34,832 nt of DNA from Actinomycetes bacterium (GTDB lineage: Bacteria; Actinomycetota; Actinomycetes; Actinomycetales; Dermatophilaceae). The first letter of the stretch is position 1. Each line of letters begins with the position of its first letter. Under the pieces are notes generated by a model. That model had not been told where the DNA came from, made no database searches, and saw only the letters and a program-made list of their open reading frames with translations. The position numbers were made by a program, and so were the translations under genes. Below are positions 7,829 to 17,521 of this stretch, piece after piece. The DNA lies in contig JAKOPT010000120.1 in NCBI GenBank assembly GCA_029778715.1, forward strand, positions 1-34,832, read 5' to 3'.

Positions 7829-7835
7829 GACCGGC

Positions 7836-9929
<2,094 letters not shown>

Positions 9930-9945
9930 CCAGCGGCCGCCGGCA

Positions 9946-10001
9946 CGGCTCTGGTGGTGGATCGTCCGGGTCCCAACCCCGACGATCCACCACCAGAGCC
10001 G
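9946..10001. terminator. perfect 21-bp hairpin between convergent genes
   Basis: 9946-9966 is exactly complementary to 9981-10001, with a 14-nt loop. It lies 16 nt after nadE and 9 nt after the class-V aminotransferase stop. No T-tract follows. Probably a bidirectional terminator. Confidence 0.7.
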
Positions 10002-10010
10002 ACCACCGCG

Positions 10011-11768
10011 TCAGGTGGGCAGCAGCGATGAGGCCGGGAGGTCGAAGAACCGCAGTTCGTCGAAATCCGGGCCGACGGCCGCGAGCGCATCGGCGCCCCC
10101 GACGAGGTCGGGTGCGACCGCGGCAGCCAGGATCGCCGCCGCCTCGGCGACGTGGTCGCGCAGCATCCGCTCCGGGTCCAGGCGCGACCCGCTCTCCGCG
10201 GCCGACGCGCCCAGGCCGTGGGGCAGCGTGAGGCGACCGTCGGCGGCATACGCAAAATCGGTCAACCGCAGCGGCGGCTCGACCGCCCCACGCCGGTGAC
10301 GCCACCGCCCGGTCGCCGGGTCGTAGAGGTAGTCCCCGAGGAGGCGCCAGCCGTCGCGGGCGATCATCCGCACCGCCTCGATGACGTAGTCGGCGACCGC
10401 GTCCGAGACGAAGTAGTTGAAGTTGACCCGCACCCAGCCCGGTTTGATGCCGCCGCAGCCGCCAAGGATCGAGCGTTCGAGGGCGTGCGAATGCGCCCCG
10501 TCGATGCCGAGCAGCCGATGCCCGTACGGACCCGCACACGAGCAGCCGCCCCGGGCCTGGATGCCGAACAGGTCGTTGAGGAGGGCGACGACGAAGTTGT
10601 GGTGCAGGTAGGCCCGTGAGCGCCCGCGCACGGTGAACGACACGATCGAGAGGCGCTCGCGCTCGAGGTTGCCGAGAATTTCCAGCCCGGGCTCGCCCTG
10701 CCAGGCCGACACCGCGCGGCGCAGCAGCCGCTCCTCGCAGGCCCGGATCGTCTCGACCCCGACGGCCTCCTTGAGCTGGAACACCAGCCCGGCCCGGATC
10801 GAATCGACGATCGCCGGCGTGCCCCCCTCCTCCCGCTCCACCGGGTCGTCGAGGAAACTGTGCGCGTCCGCGTTGACGAACCGCACCGTGCCCCCGCCGG
10901 GCACGTCGGGCACCCGGTTGGCGAACAACTCGCGCCGCGCGACGAGCACCCCCGGCGTCGAGGGCCCGCCGATGAACTTGTGCGGCGAGAGGAAGACCGC
11001 GTCCTTGTATGCCGTGGGCTCACCGTCCGCAGGCGCCGTCATCGAGATCTCGACGTAGGGACCGGCGGCGGCGTAGTCCCAGAAGGACAGTGCCCCATGG
11101 GCATGGAGCAGCGCGGCGATGGCGGCGGTGTCGGAGACGATGCCGGTGACGTTGGACGCGGCGCTGAAGGAGCCGATCTTGAGGGGGCGGGCGGCATACG
11201 CGGCCAACTGGGTCTCGAGGTCGGTGAGGCAGACGCCACCGTCGGCGTCTTGCGCGATGACGACGACGTCGGCGATCGTTTCGCGCCAAGGGATTTCGTT
11301 GCTGTGGTGCTCGTAGGGGCCGATGAAGACGACGGGTCGTTGGTCGGCGGGGATGTGGTCGGTCACGTGCCACCGATCCTCGAGCGCGGAGGGTATGCGC
11401 AGCCCGAGGATGCCGATGAGTTTGTCGATGGCGGCGGTCGCGCCGGCACCGGTGAACAGCACGATCGTGTCGTCGTCGCCTTGGACGGCTCGGCGGATGA
11501 TTTCGCGGGCGTCCTCGCGCAGCCGGGTCGTCTGCAAGCCGGTGCCGCTCGACATCGTGTGGGTGTTGGCGTAGGCGGGGAGCACGTGGTCGCGGATGAC
11601 GTCTTCGAGGAAGGACAGGGCGCGCCCGGATGCGGTGTAGTCGGCATAGGTGACGAGGCGCCGCCCGTAGGGGGTGGTCATCACGTGGTCGTCGCCGATG
11701 ACGCTGTCGCGGATGCGGGCGAGCAGGGGGTGGGCAGCGGGGTCGACGGGGGCGCCGGACTGTTCCAT
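10011..11768 (-). CDS. class-V aminotransferase / cysteine-desulfurase-like PLP enzyme
   Basis: 585-aa PLP-dependent fold-type I protein. FTGAGATAAIDKLIG binds the cofactor phosphate, GPYEHHSNEIPW supplies the His that stacks on PLP, and LSPHKFIGGPSTPGVL contains the Schiff-base Lys. RGGCSCAGPYGHRLL near residue 430 has Cys residues in the region of the mobile catalytic-Cys loop of desulfurases. Compared with SufS/IscS (about 400 aa) it has about 150 extra C-terminal residues. It may be a Cys desulfurase/lyase or another class-V enzyme; the substrate is not evident. The frame extends to 11861, but this ATG (MEQSGAPVDPAAHPLLARIRD) begins the conserved part and has CACGCT 6 nt upstream. It is divergent from the TetR gene. 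Confidence 0.87.
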   Translation of the reverse strand: MEQSGAPVDPAAHPLLARIRDSVIGDDHVMTTPYGRRLVTYADYTASGRALSFLEDVIRDHVLPAYANTHTMSSGTGLQTTRLREDAREIIRRAVQGDDDTIVLFTGAGATAAIDKLIGILGLRIPSALEDRWHVTDHIPADQRPVVFIGPYEHHSNEIPWRETIADVVVIAQDADGGVCLTDLETQLAAYAARPLKIGSFSAASNVTGIVSDTAAIAALLHAHGALSFWDYAAAGPYVEISMTAPADGEPTAYKDAVFLSPHKFIGGPSTPGVLVARRELFANRVPDVPGGGTVRFVNADAHSFLDDPVEREEGGTPAIVDSIRAGLVFQLKEAVGVETIRACEERLLRRAVSAWQGEPGLEILGNLERERLSIVSFTVRGRSRAYLHHNFVVALLNDLFGIQARGGCSCAGPYGHRLLGIDGAHSHALERSILGGCGGIKPGWVRVNFNYFVSDAVADYVIEAVRMIARDGWRLLGDYLYDPATGRWRHRRGAVEPPLRLTDFAYAADGRLTLPHGLGASAAESGSRLDPERMLRDHVAEAAAILAAAVAPDLVGGADALAAVGPDFDELRFFDLPASSLLPT

Positions 11769-11921
11769 GACACCAGCGTGCCAGTCGGGTATGCCGCTGT
11801 CCATAACTTGCGCTGATGCAATCCCCTCCCCGCATAACACGGCATTACTCAAGATAGTCACTGACGTAGAGCTACGCCCGGCAACCCTGTCTCAGCCACC
11901 CCCCGATGCACGCCCGTGCAA

Positions 11922-11941
11922 ACTTGCTCTAGAGTGCAGGT
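11922..11941. promoter_or_regulatory. TetR-type operator overlapping the tetR -10 box
   Basis: ACTTGCTCTAGAGTGCAGGT is a 20-bp inverted repeat (half-sites ACTTGCTCTA and ACCTGCACTC on the other strand; centre TCTAGA) that abuts the ATG at 11942. Within it TAGAGT (11930-11935) lies 6 nt from the ATG as a leaderless -10. Position and symmetry suggest autorepression by the adjacent TetR protein. Confidence 0.65.
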
Positions 11942-12703
11942 ATGGGCGACGAGTCGCAGCCGAACCGAACGAACCCTGCCGCACCCTCGGCCACCTGGCG
12001 GGAACGCAAGAAGGCCACCACCCGGGCCACGATCGCCGCCGCCGCCTTCGATCTGGTCCGCGACCAGGGCCCGGAAGCCCTCACCGCCGAGGCGATCGCC
12101 GAACGCGCCGGAGTCTCGCGCCGCACCTTCTTCAACTACTTCCCCTCGGTCGATGCCGCCGTCGCCGGCTCGGTCGAGAGCCTGCTGGACGATCTCACCG
12201 AAATGCTCAGCGACCGGCCCGCCGATGAGCCCATCTGGGACACCATCGAGGCGCTCATGACGGGCCCCCACGGCACGGCGATCGTCGAGCGCGTGGCCGT
12301 TCTCGGCGCCACTGCGGACCGCTCCCGCCTCGCCAACCACCTCGCCCGCGACCACGCCGAGGCCTTCGTCGGGTGGTTGACGTCCTGGCTCACCGCCCGC
12401 TTGGCCGCGCCCGCGACTGGCACGGATTCCGTTACAGGAGCGGCGGGTTCACCATCACGCACCGTCGCCGACCGCGCCCCGGTCGCAGACCCGAGCACCC
12501 CACACCAGTCCTCATCTCCCGACCCGGACCTGTATGCCGCGACGCTCGCCGGGTCGGTCGTCGCCGCCGCCGAGGCCGCCTTGCGTCTCTGGTTGGAGCG
12601 CACCGGGGGCACCGTCACCAGCACGTCCCTGTCGACCTACCAGGACCTGTTCGCGCAGGCCCTCACCCTCGTGCGGGCCGGCTTTGAACGCCACGCCCCC
12701 TAG
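11942..12703 (+). CDS. TetR family transcriptional regulator
   Basis: 253-aa regulator. The N-terminal helix-turn-helix domain (residues 20-70) reads WRERKKATTRATIAAAAFDL, then LTAEAIAERAGVSRRTFFNYFPS, the classical TetR signature. The C-terminal ligand-binding region is variable and contains a Ser/Thr/Pro-rich insert at about residues 155-195. It is followed 162 nt downstream on the same strand by an MMPL exporter, so it probably represses that exporter and itself. A 20-bp palindrome directly abuts its start codon. The inducing ligand is unknown. Confidence 0.93.
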   Translation: MGDESQPNRTNPAAPSATWRERKKATTRATIAAAAFDLVRDQGPEALTAEAIAERAGVSRRTFFNYFPSVDAAVAGSVESLLDDLTEMLSDRPADEPIWDTIEALMTGPHGTAIVERVAVLGATADRSRLANHLARDHAEAFVGWLTSWLTARLAAPATGTDSVTGAAGSPSRTVADRAPVADPSTPHQSSSPDPDLYAATLAGSVVAAAEAALRLWLERTGGTVTSTSLSTYQDLFAQALTLVRAGFERHAP

Positions 12704-12792
12704 CCACCGACCTCGCCACCGTCCCCAGCCCGTCAGCACCCAGACCCCCCATCACCTCGACCCGCAGCACCCACACCACCAAGCCCGCCCAA

Positions 12793-12850
12793 CTGCATAC
12801 GCCGCCCCCGGCATAACCGACGCAACGGCATACCGAGCCCGACGGCATAC
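12793..12850. repeat. intergenic array of CGGCATAC-like octamers before the MMPL gene
   Basis: Two degenerate copies (CTGCATAC at 12793, CGGCATAA at 12809) and two exact copies (12826, 12843), all in one orientation and 16-17 bp apart. The last copy touches the ribosome binding site (AAAAGGA, 12852-12858) of the exporter gene. Confidence 0.7.
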
Positions 12851-12865
12851 GAAAAGGACAACCCC

Positions 12866-15394
12866 ATGGCCACGGCCCTCTACCGTCTCGGACGCTGGTG
12901 CGCGACCCACGCCCGCCTCGTCCTCGTCTCCTGGCTCGTGATCCTGGCGGCCCTCGGGGGCGGCGCGCTCACCCTCGGCAAGCCGCCGACCGAGCAGGTG
13001 AGCATCCCCGGGAGCTCCTTCGAGAAGGTCCTCGACCATCTGTCGACGCAGATCCCGGAGGCCGGCGGCGGGTTCGGCACCATCGTCATCCACAGCACGA
13101 CCGGCGCATTCACGCCCAGCCAGCGCACCGCAATCCAGGAGGTCTTCACCAAGTGGGCCGCGCTCCCCAACGTCAAGCGGGTCATCGACCCGTTCGCCGC
13201 GCAGGCCCAACTCGACCACAGCGGCACCGACCTCGCCGCGAACGCGCCACAACTGCAGCAGGCCCGCACCCAACTCCTCGCCGGCGAGGACCAACTCCGC
13301 GCCGCTCGCGCCCAACTCGACGCCGGCGCGGCCTATCTCAAGAACGCCGAGGCGGCCAACCCCGCCGACCCGTCGCTGCCCGGCCTGCGGGCCCAACTCG
13401 CCGACGGCGAGGCGCAGTATGCCGCGGGCAAGGCGCAGTGGGATGACGGCCAGGCGAAGTATGCCGCGGGGCAGGCCCGCTACGACGAGGGGCAAGCCAT
13501 CGTCACGGCGATGAACGGGATGCGCGTGGTGAGCACCGACGGCACGACGGCGATGGTGCAAATCCAGTTCGACCGCAACGTCCAGTCCCTCGACCCGAAG
13601 GTGCGCAAGCAGATCCCGGCCCTCGGCGAAACCCTCACCTCGGCTGGGCTGCAGGCTGATTACGGCGTCGAGATCACCCAGAACACGAGTGTTGTCGGCG
13701 CCGGGGAGATCGCCGGTCTCGTCCTGGCCGCCCTCGTGCTCGTCGTGATGCTCGGCACCCTGATCGCCGCGGGCCTGCCACTGCTCACCGCCCTCGTCGG
13801 GGTGGGCGCCGGGCTCGCCGGGGCGGTGGCGTTGACAACCTTCTACGAGATGAACTCGGTCACGCCCGCGCTCGCCCTCATGCTCGGCCTGGCCGTCGGC
13901 ATCGACTACTCGCTGTTCATCGTCAACCGGCACCGCGGCCACCTCGTCCACGGCATGGAGCGCACCGAGTCGATCGCCCGGGCCACCGGCACCGCCGGCA
14001 ACGCGGTGCTCTTCGCCGGAGCCACCGTCGTCATTGCGCTCGCCGCCTTGGTGCTCAGCGGCATACCGATCCTCGCCCAGATGGGGCTGGTGGCCGCGGG
14101 CACGGTGGCCGCGGTCGTCGTCGTGGCGCTCACCTTCGTCCCGGCCCTGCTTGCGTTGCTCGGCAACCGAGTCCTCTCCCGGCGGGCCTGGCGGGCAGCC
14201 GGGTTCACCACCCCAGGTGAAGTCGCGACCCGGGTCGTGCCCGCCGACGACCACGAGGAGGAACACGGCGGCTGGTACGTCCAGCTGCTCACCCGCCGCC
14301 CCTGGCTGACCGTCGCCGGCGTCCTGGTCCTCGTCGGGCTGCTCGCCGTCCCCGCCCTTGACCTGCGCCTGGGCCTGCCCGGCGGCGGCAACGAGCCCGC
14401 GAACTCCACGGCATACCGGTCCTACTCGACCATCGCCTCGGCCTTCGGTCCGGGGATGAACGGCCCACTGCTGGCGGTCGCCGACCTCCCCGGGTCCCCG
14501 ACGGAAGCCCAGGCGTATGCCGCGCAGGCGGCGTTGGCGACCGGGCTCGCCGGGGTGCGCGGCGTCGAGCACGTGGTGCCGTTCGGGATGAGCGCAGACC
14601 ACCGGACCCTGGCGTTCCAGGTGGTGCCCACGTCCGGGCCGGCCGATGCCGCGACCGTCGAGACGGTGCATGCCCTGCGCGGCAGCCTGCCGACCTTCGA
14701 GATGACATCGGGAACGAAACTGGGGCTGACCGGGCAGACCGTGGCGAACATCGAGATTTCCGAACGGCTCGGGGCGGCTTTGCCGATGTATCTGCTGGTC
14801 GTCGTGGGGTTGAGCCTGCTCATCCTGACCGGGGTGTTCCGCTCGCTCGTCGTGCCGCTGGTGGCCACCGGCGGGTTCCTCCTCTCGGTGGCGGCGGCGT
14901 TCGGGGCGACGGTCGCGGTCTTCCAGTGGGGCTGGCTCGGCGCGCTCTTCGGGGTCCACGAGCCCGGGCCGATCCTGTCGTTCATGCCGATCATCCTGAT
15001 CGGGGTGCTCTTCGGGCTCGCCATGGACTACCAGATGTTCCTCGTGTCCGGGATGCGCGAGGGCGTCTCCCACGGTGAGGATGCCCGCACGGCCGTCAAG
15101 ACCGGGTTCATGCACGGCGCCAAGGTGGTGACGGCCGCGGCGGTCATCATGTTCGCGGTGTTCGGCGGGTTCGTGTTCTCGCACCTGACGATGGTCCGGC
15201 CGATGGGGTTCGGATTGGCGATCGGGGTGCTGGTCGACGCGGTGCTGGTGCGGATGACGCTGACGCCGGCGCTCATGCACCTCCTCGGCGATCGGGCCTG
15301 GTGGCTGCCGCGCTGGCTGGACCGGATCACGCCCAACCTCGATGTCGAGGGCACCTCACTTTCGCAGGGCCGGGTCCCACTGGGCCGGGGCTGA
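12866..15394 (+). CDS. MMPL/RND family membrane transporter
   Basis: 842-aa inner-membrane transporter of the MMPL type, expected to export lipids or drugs using the proton gradient. Topology: TM1 at residues 17-36, a large extracytoplasmic loop, TM2-6 from about residue 275, a cytoplasmic linker, TM7 near residue 480, a second loop, then TM8-12. The two GxxxDY proton-relay motifs are visible: AVGIDYSLFIVNRHR and LFGLAMDYQMFLVSG. The first loop (residues 125-215) has short repeats of the type QLxAGxxQ/AGQARYDEGQ, which read as a coiled coil. An AAAAGGA ribosome binding site sits 8 nt before the ATG. The TetR gene upstream is the likely regulator. Confidence 0.93.
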   Translation: MATALYRLGRWCATHARLVLVSWLVILAALGGGALTLGKPPTEQVSIPGSSFEKVLDHLSTQIPEAGGGFGTIVIHSTTGAFTPSQRTAIQEVFTKWAALPNVKRVIDPFAAQAQLDHSGTDLAANAPQLQQARTQLLAGEDQLRAARAQLDAGAAYLKNAEAANPADPSLPGLRAQLADGEAQYAAGKAQWDDGQAKYAAGQARYDEGQAIVTAMNGMRVVSTDGTTAMVQIQFDRNVQSLDPKVRKQIPALGETLTSAGLQADYGVEITQNTSVVGAGEIAGLVLAALVLVVMLGTLIAAGLPLLTALVGVGAGLAGAVALTTFYEMNSVTPALALMLGLAVGIDYSLFIVNRHRGHLVHGMERTESIARATGTAGNAVLFAGATVVIALAALVLSGIPILAQMGLVAAGTVAAVVVVALTFVPALLALLGNRVLSRRAWRAAGFTTPGEVATRVVPADDHEEEHGGWYVQLLTRRPWLTVAGVLVLVGLLAVPALDLRLGLPGGGNEPANSTAYRSYSTIASAFGPGMNGPLLAVADLPGSPTEAQAYAAQAALATGLAGVRGVEHVVPFGMSADHRTLAFQVVPTSGPADAATVETVHALRGSLPTFEMTSGTKLGLTGQTVANIEISERLGAALPMYLLVVVGLSLLILTGVFRSLVVPLVATGGFLLSVAAAFGATVAVFQWGWLGALFGVHEPGPILSFMPIILIGVLFGLAMDYQMFLVSGMREGVSHGEDARTAVKTGFMHGAKVVTAAAVIMFAVFGGFVFSHLTMVRPMGFGLAIGVLVDAVLVRMTLTPALMHLLGDRAWWLPRWLDRITPNLDVEGTSLSQGRVPLGRG

Positions 15395-15478
15395 AGTGGC
15401 CCAGGGTCGCCCCTGATCCGCCAGCGGTGCTCCCCGCCTCTGATCCGCCGGCGGTGCGCCCCCGCCCCCGATCCTGCA

Positions 15479-15539
15479 GTCGAAAGTACGCAACTCGCCG
15501 TGTCGCGGAAGCGCGCACGGCGAGTTGCGTACTTTCGAC
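15479..15539. repeat. 61-bp palindromic element, family II (copy 1)
   Basis: It starts GTCGAAAGTACGCAACTCGC and ends with the reverse complement, leaving a short variable centre. Three more copies of exactly 61 bp are at 24338, 24664 and 25547. It lies between the MMPL gene and the redox operon (intergenic 15395-15678), where it can fold as a strong hairpin and may end MMPL transcription. Confidence 0.9.
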
Positions 15540-15678
15540 TTCCGCGCCGCCTGCCGGGCGGGCCGCCGCCGCCCCGGATGGACTCATCGACCCCGCATTG
15601 AGGTCGCACAGCAACCCCACAGGACCGCTCGCCACGGTGGAACCGTCACCCCCACGGACCACCCGAAAGCGACCGACC

Positions 15679-15963
15679 ATGAGCACCACGCCCCGTGCCC
15701 TCACCACCGCCAAACTCTGGACCACCGGCATCGTGGCTTCGGCCGCGCTCCTCACCGGCGCCGTCGGCTACGAACTCCTCCAGAGTGCCACCACCACCAC
15801 GGCGACCACCACGACCGCAGCCTCCGGCACGACCACGGCCTCCGGCATGACCACGGCCTCCGGCACGACGACGAGCAACACCTCGACGACGTCGACGAAC
15901 TCCGCCAGCAGCGGCGTCACGACGACGAGCGCCGCGGCCGCGACCACCACGAAGGGCTCATGA
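15679..15963 (+). CDS. membrane-anchored Thr/Ser-rich protein, apparent remnant of an FMN-binding flavoprotein
   Basis: 94-aa protein: one N-terminal hydrophobic segment (about residues 14-31), then a 55-residue tail made almost only of Thr, Ser, Ala and Gly, ending TTTKGS. In comparable actinobacterial clusters (from memory) the gene beside apbE and the heme membrane protein encodes a TM segment, a Thr/Ser-rich linker and then an FMN-binding domain that ApbE flavinylates. Here the protein stops after the linker. The stop overlaps the apbE start (ATGA, 15960-15963), so no room is left for the domain. Either the domain was lost or the linker itself has another use. The ATG at 15679 is chosen because it directly precedes the anchor; the open frame upstream runs through repeat DNA. 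Confidence 0.7.
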   Translation: MSTTPRALTTAKLWTTGIVASAALLTGAVGYELLQSATTTTATTTTAASGTTTASGMTTASGTTTSNTSTTSTNSASSGVTTTSAAAATTTKGS

Positions 15964-16961
15964 CCATGCGCCCCGCCGCCCGCCACTTCGCGGATTACTT
16001 CTCGGCGATCGGCACGACCGTCGAGATCCTCACCACCCGCGAGGACACCCTCGCCCCGGCCATGGACATCGCCCGCCAGCGGCTCGCCGAACTCGACGCC
16101 GCCCTCTCCCGGTTTCGCCCCGACTCGGAGGTATGCCGCCTCGCCGCGGCCGCCGCCCAGGCCCCGGCGAGCGCGCGCGTTTCTCCGACGTTCGCCAACC
16201 ACCTGCGGGCCGCCCTGCGGATGGCCCGCTTCACCGAGGGTCTGGTGGACCCCACCATCGGGTCGGCGGTCGTCGCCTCCGGATATGACGCGGACATGGA
16301 CGTGATCCGCTCCCGCGCAACCAACCCCCACGCCGCCAGCGCCACCAACCCCCACGCCGCCGCCGCTGCACCCCGCCCCGACGCGCAGGCCACCCCCGGC
16401 TGGCAGGCGATCACCATCGACCCCCGCACCGACGAGGTGAGCACGCCGGCCGGCATACTCCTCGACTTCGGCGCCACCGCGAAAGCCCACGCGGCCGACC
16501 TCATCGCCGCCGAATTGGGCCGGCGTCACCCCGGCGGGTTCCTCGTCAACCTCGGCGGCGACATCGCCATCGCCGGCGAAAGCCCCATCGGCGGCTGGCC
16601 CATCGGAATCGAGGACGCCGACGGCGCCACCGTGCAGGTCGTCGCCCTCCTCGACGGGTATGCCGTGGCGACCAGTTCGACCCGGCTGCGCACCTGGGCC
16701 GCGACCGATGGCACGACCCGCCACCACATCGTCGACCCGCGCACCGGCCGCACCGCCGCCGTGACTTGGGCGCAAGTCACCTGCGTCGCCCCCACCGCCC
16801 TCAAAGCCAACGCGGCCACGACCGCGGCCATCGTGCTGGGACCCGACGCCCCGGCGTGGCTGGAGCGGCACGGCATACCGGCTCGCCTCGACGGCACCGA
16901 CGGGACCCTCACGACCACCTCCGGCTGGCCCGCACCCACGAGCGTGGAGGTGGCGGCATGA
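15960..16961 (+). CDS. apbE: FAD:protein FMN transferase (ApbE family)
   Basis: 333-aa ApbE-like protein, which transfers FMN from FAD to a Thr/Ser of a partner flavoprotein. Family motifs seen: RLAELDAALSRFRPDSEV, ILLDFGATAKAHAADLIA, GGFLVNLGGDIAIAGE and HHIVDPRTGRTAA (Mg2+/FAD-binding region). A repeated Ala/Pro insert with two copies of ATNPHAA lies at about residues 120-140. No signal peptide is evident, so a cytoplasmic form is possible, although many ApbE proteins are exported. It overlaps both neighbours by 4 nt (ATGA), so it is translationally coupled in the operon 15679-19015. No FMN-binding-domain partner is seen in this window. Confidence 0.92.
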   Translation: MTMRPAARHFADYFSAIGTTVEILTTREDTLAPAMDIARQRLAELDAALSRFRPDSEVCRLAAAAAQAPASARVSPTFANHLRAALRMARFTEGLVDPTIGSAVVASGYDADMDVIRSRATNPHAASATNPHAAAAAPRPDAQATPGWQAITIDPRTDEVSTPAGILLDFGATAKAHAADLIAAELGRRHPGGFLVNLGGDIAIAGESPIGGWPIGIEDADGATVQVVALLDGYAVATSSTRLRTWAATDGTTRHHIVDPRTGRTAAVTWAQVTCVAPTALKANAATTAAIVLGPDAPAWLERHGIPARLDGTDGTLTTTSGWPAPTSVEVAA

Positions 16962-17521
16962 ACGAGGCCCTGTGGTACCTCTCGCGAGCCACCGGCGTCG
17001 CGAGCATGGCGCTGCTCACCGTGACGTTCATCCTCGGGATGGTCACCGCCGGGCGCCGCTCCCCCAGCGCGGACCGGGCGACCGTGGTCATGGCGCTGCA
17101 CCGGTGGCTGTCGCTCGGCATGGTGGCGTTCCTCACCGCCCACGTCGCGACGGCCATCGCCGAAACCTACGTCTCCATCGACCTCGTCTCGGCTCTGGTG
17201 CCCTTCACCAGCGGATATGCGACGTTCTGGGTGGGCCTGGGCACGCTGGCCGTCGACCTGCTGGTGGCCATCGTCGTCACCTCGTGGCTGCGGCACCGGC
17301 TGCCCGAACGCGCCTGGCGCACCGTGCATTGGGCGAGTTACCTGCTGTGGCCCATCGCGCTGATCCACGGGTTCATGCTCGGCACGGCGGACCAGCCGCT
17401 GCTGCGCGCCGCCACCGTGGCATGCGGCGCCGCCGGGATGGCCGCGCTGGCCTGGCGGACGCGCGCCAATCACCCCGACCGCGCCGGCCGCCAGGCCGCC
17501 CTCGCCGGGGAGTGGTCATGA
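16958..17521 (+). CDS. ferric-reductase-like b-type heme membrane protein
   Basis: 187-aa integral membrane protein with about five to six hydrophobic segments (residues 12-31, 50-70, 78-95, 100-122, 135-152, 160-177). Two pairs of His in adjacent helices (H48 and H62; VHWASYLLWPIALIH) are spaced 13-14 residues apart, the arrangement of bis-His heme b ligands in ferric reductase-like transmembrane domains. It would carry electrons across the membrane. It overlaps apbE and the NuoF-like gene by 4 nt each. The NADPH-binding domain of true ferric reductases is absent, so electrons must come from a partner, plausibly the NuoF-like/ferredoxin pair downstream. Confidence 0.85.
   Translation: MNEALWYLSRATGVASMALLTVTFILGMVTAGRRSPSADRATVVMALHRWLSLGMVAFLTAHVATAIAETYVSIDLVSALVPFTSGYATFWVGLGTLAVDLLVAIVVTSWLRHRLPERAWRTVHWASYLLWPIALIHGFMLGTADQPLLRAATVACGAAGMAALAWRTRANHPDRAGRQAALAGEWS

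Noticed and set aside
11769..11861. 31-residue N-terminal extension of the class-V aminotransferase
   Set aside because: It lies in the divergent promoter region and is not family-like; the ATG at 11768 has a -10-like box 6 nt upstream.
12752..15280. 842-aa open frame on the reverse strand opposite the MMPL gene
   Set aside because: Its composition (His/Arg/Gln-rich, no domain pattern) is that of an antisense shadow in high-GC DNA, and the forward frame has clear MMPL motifs.
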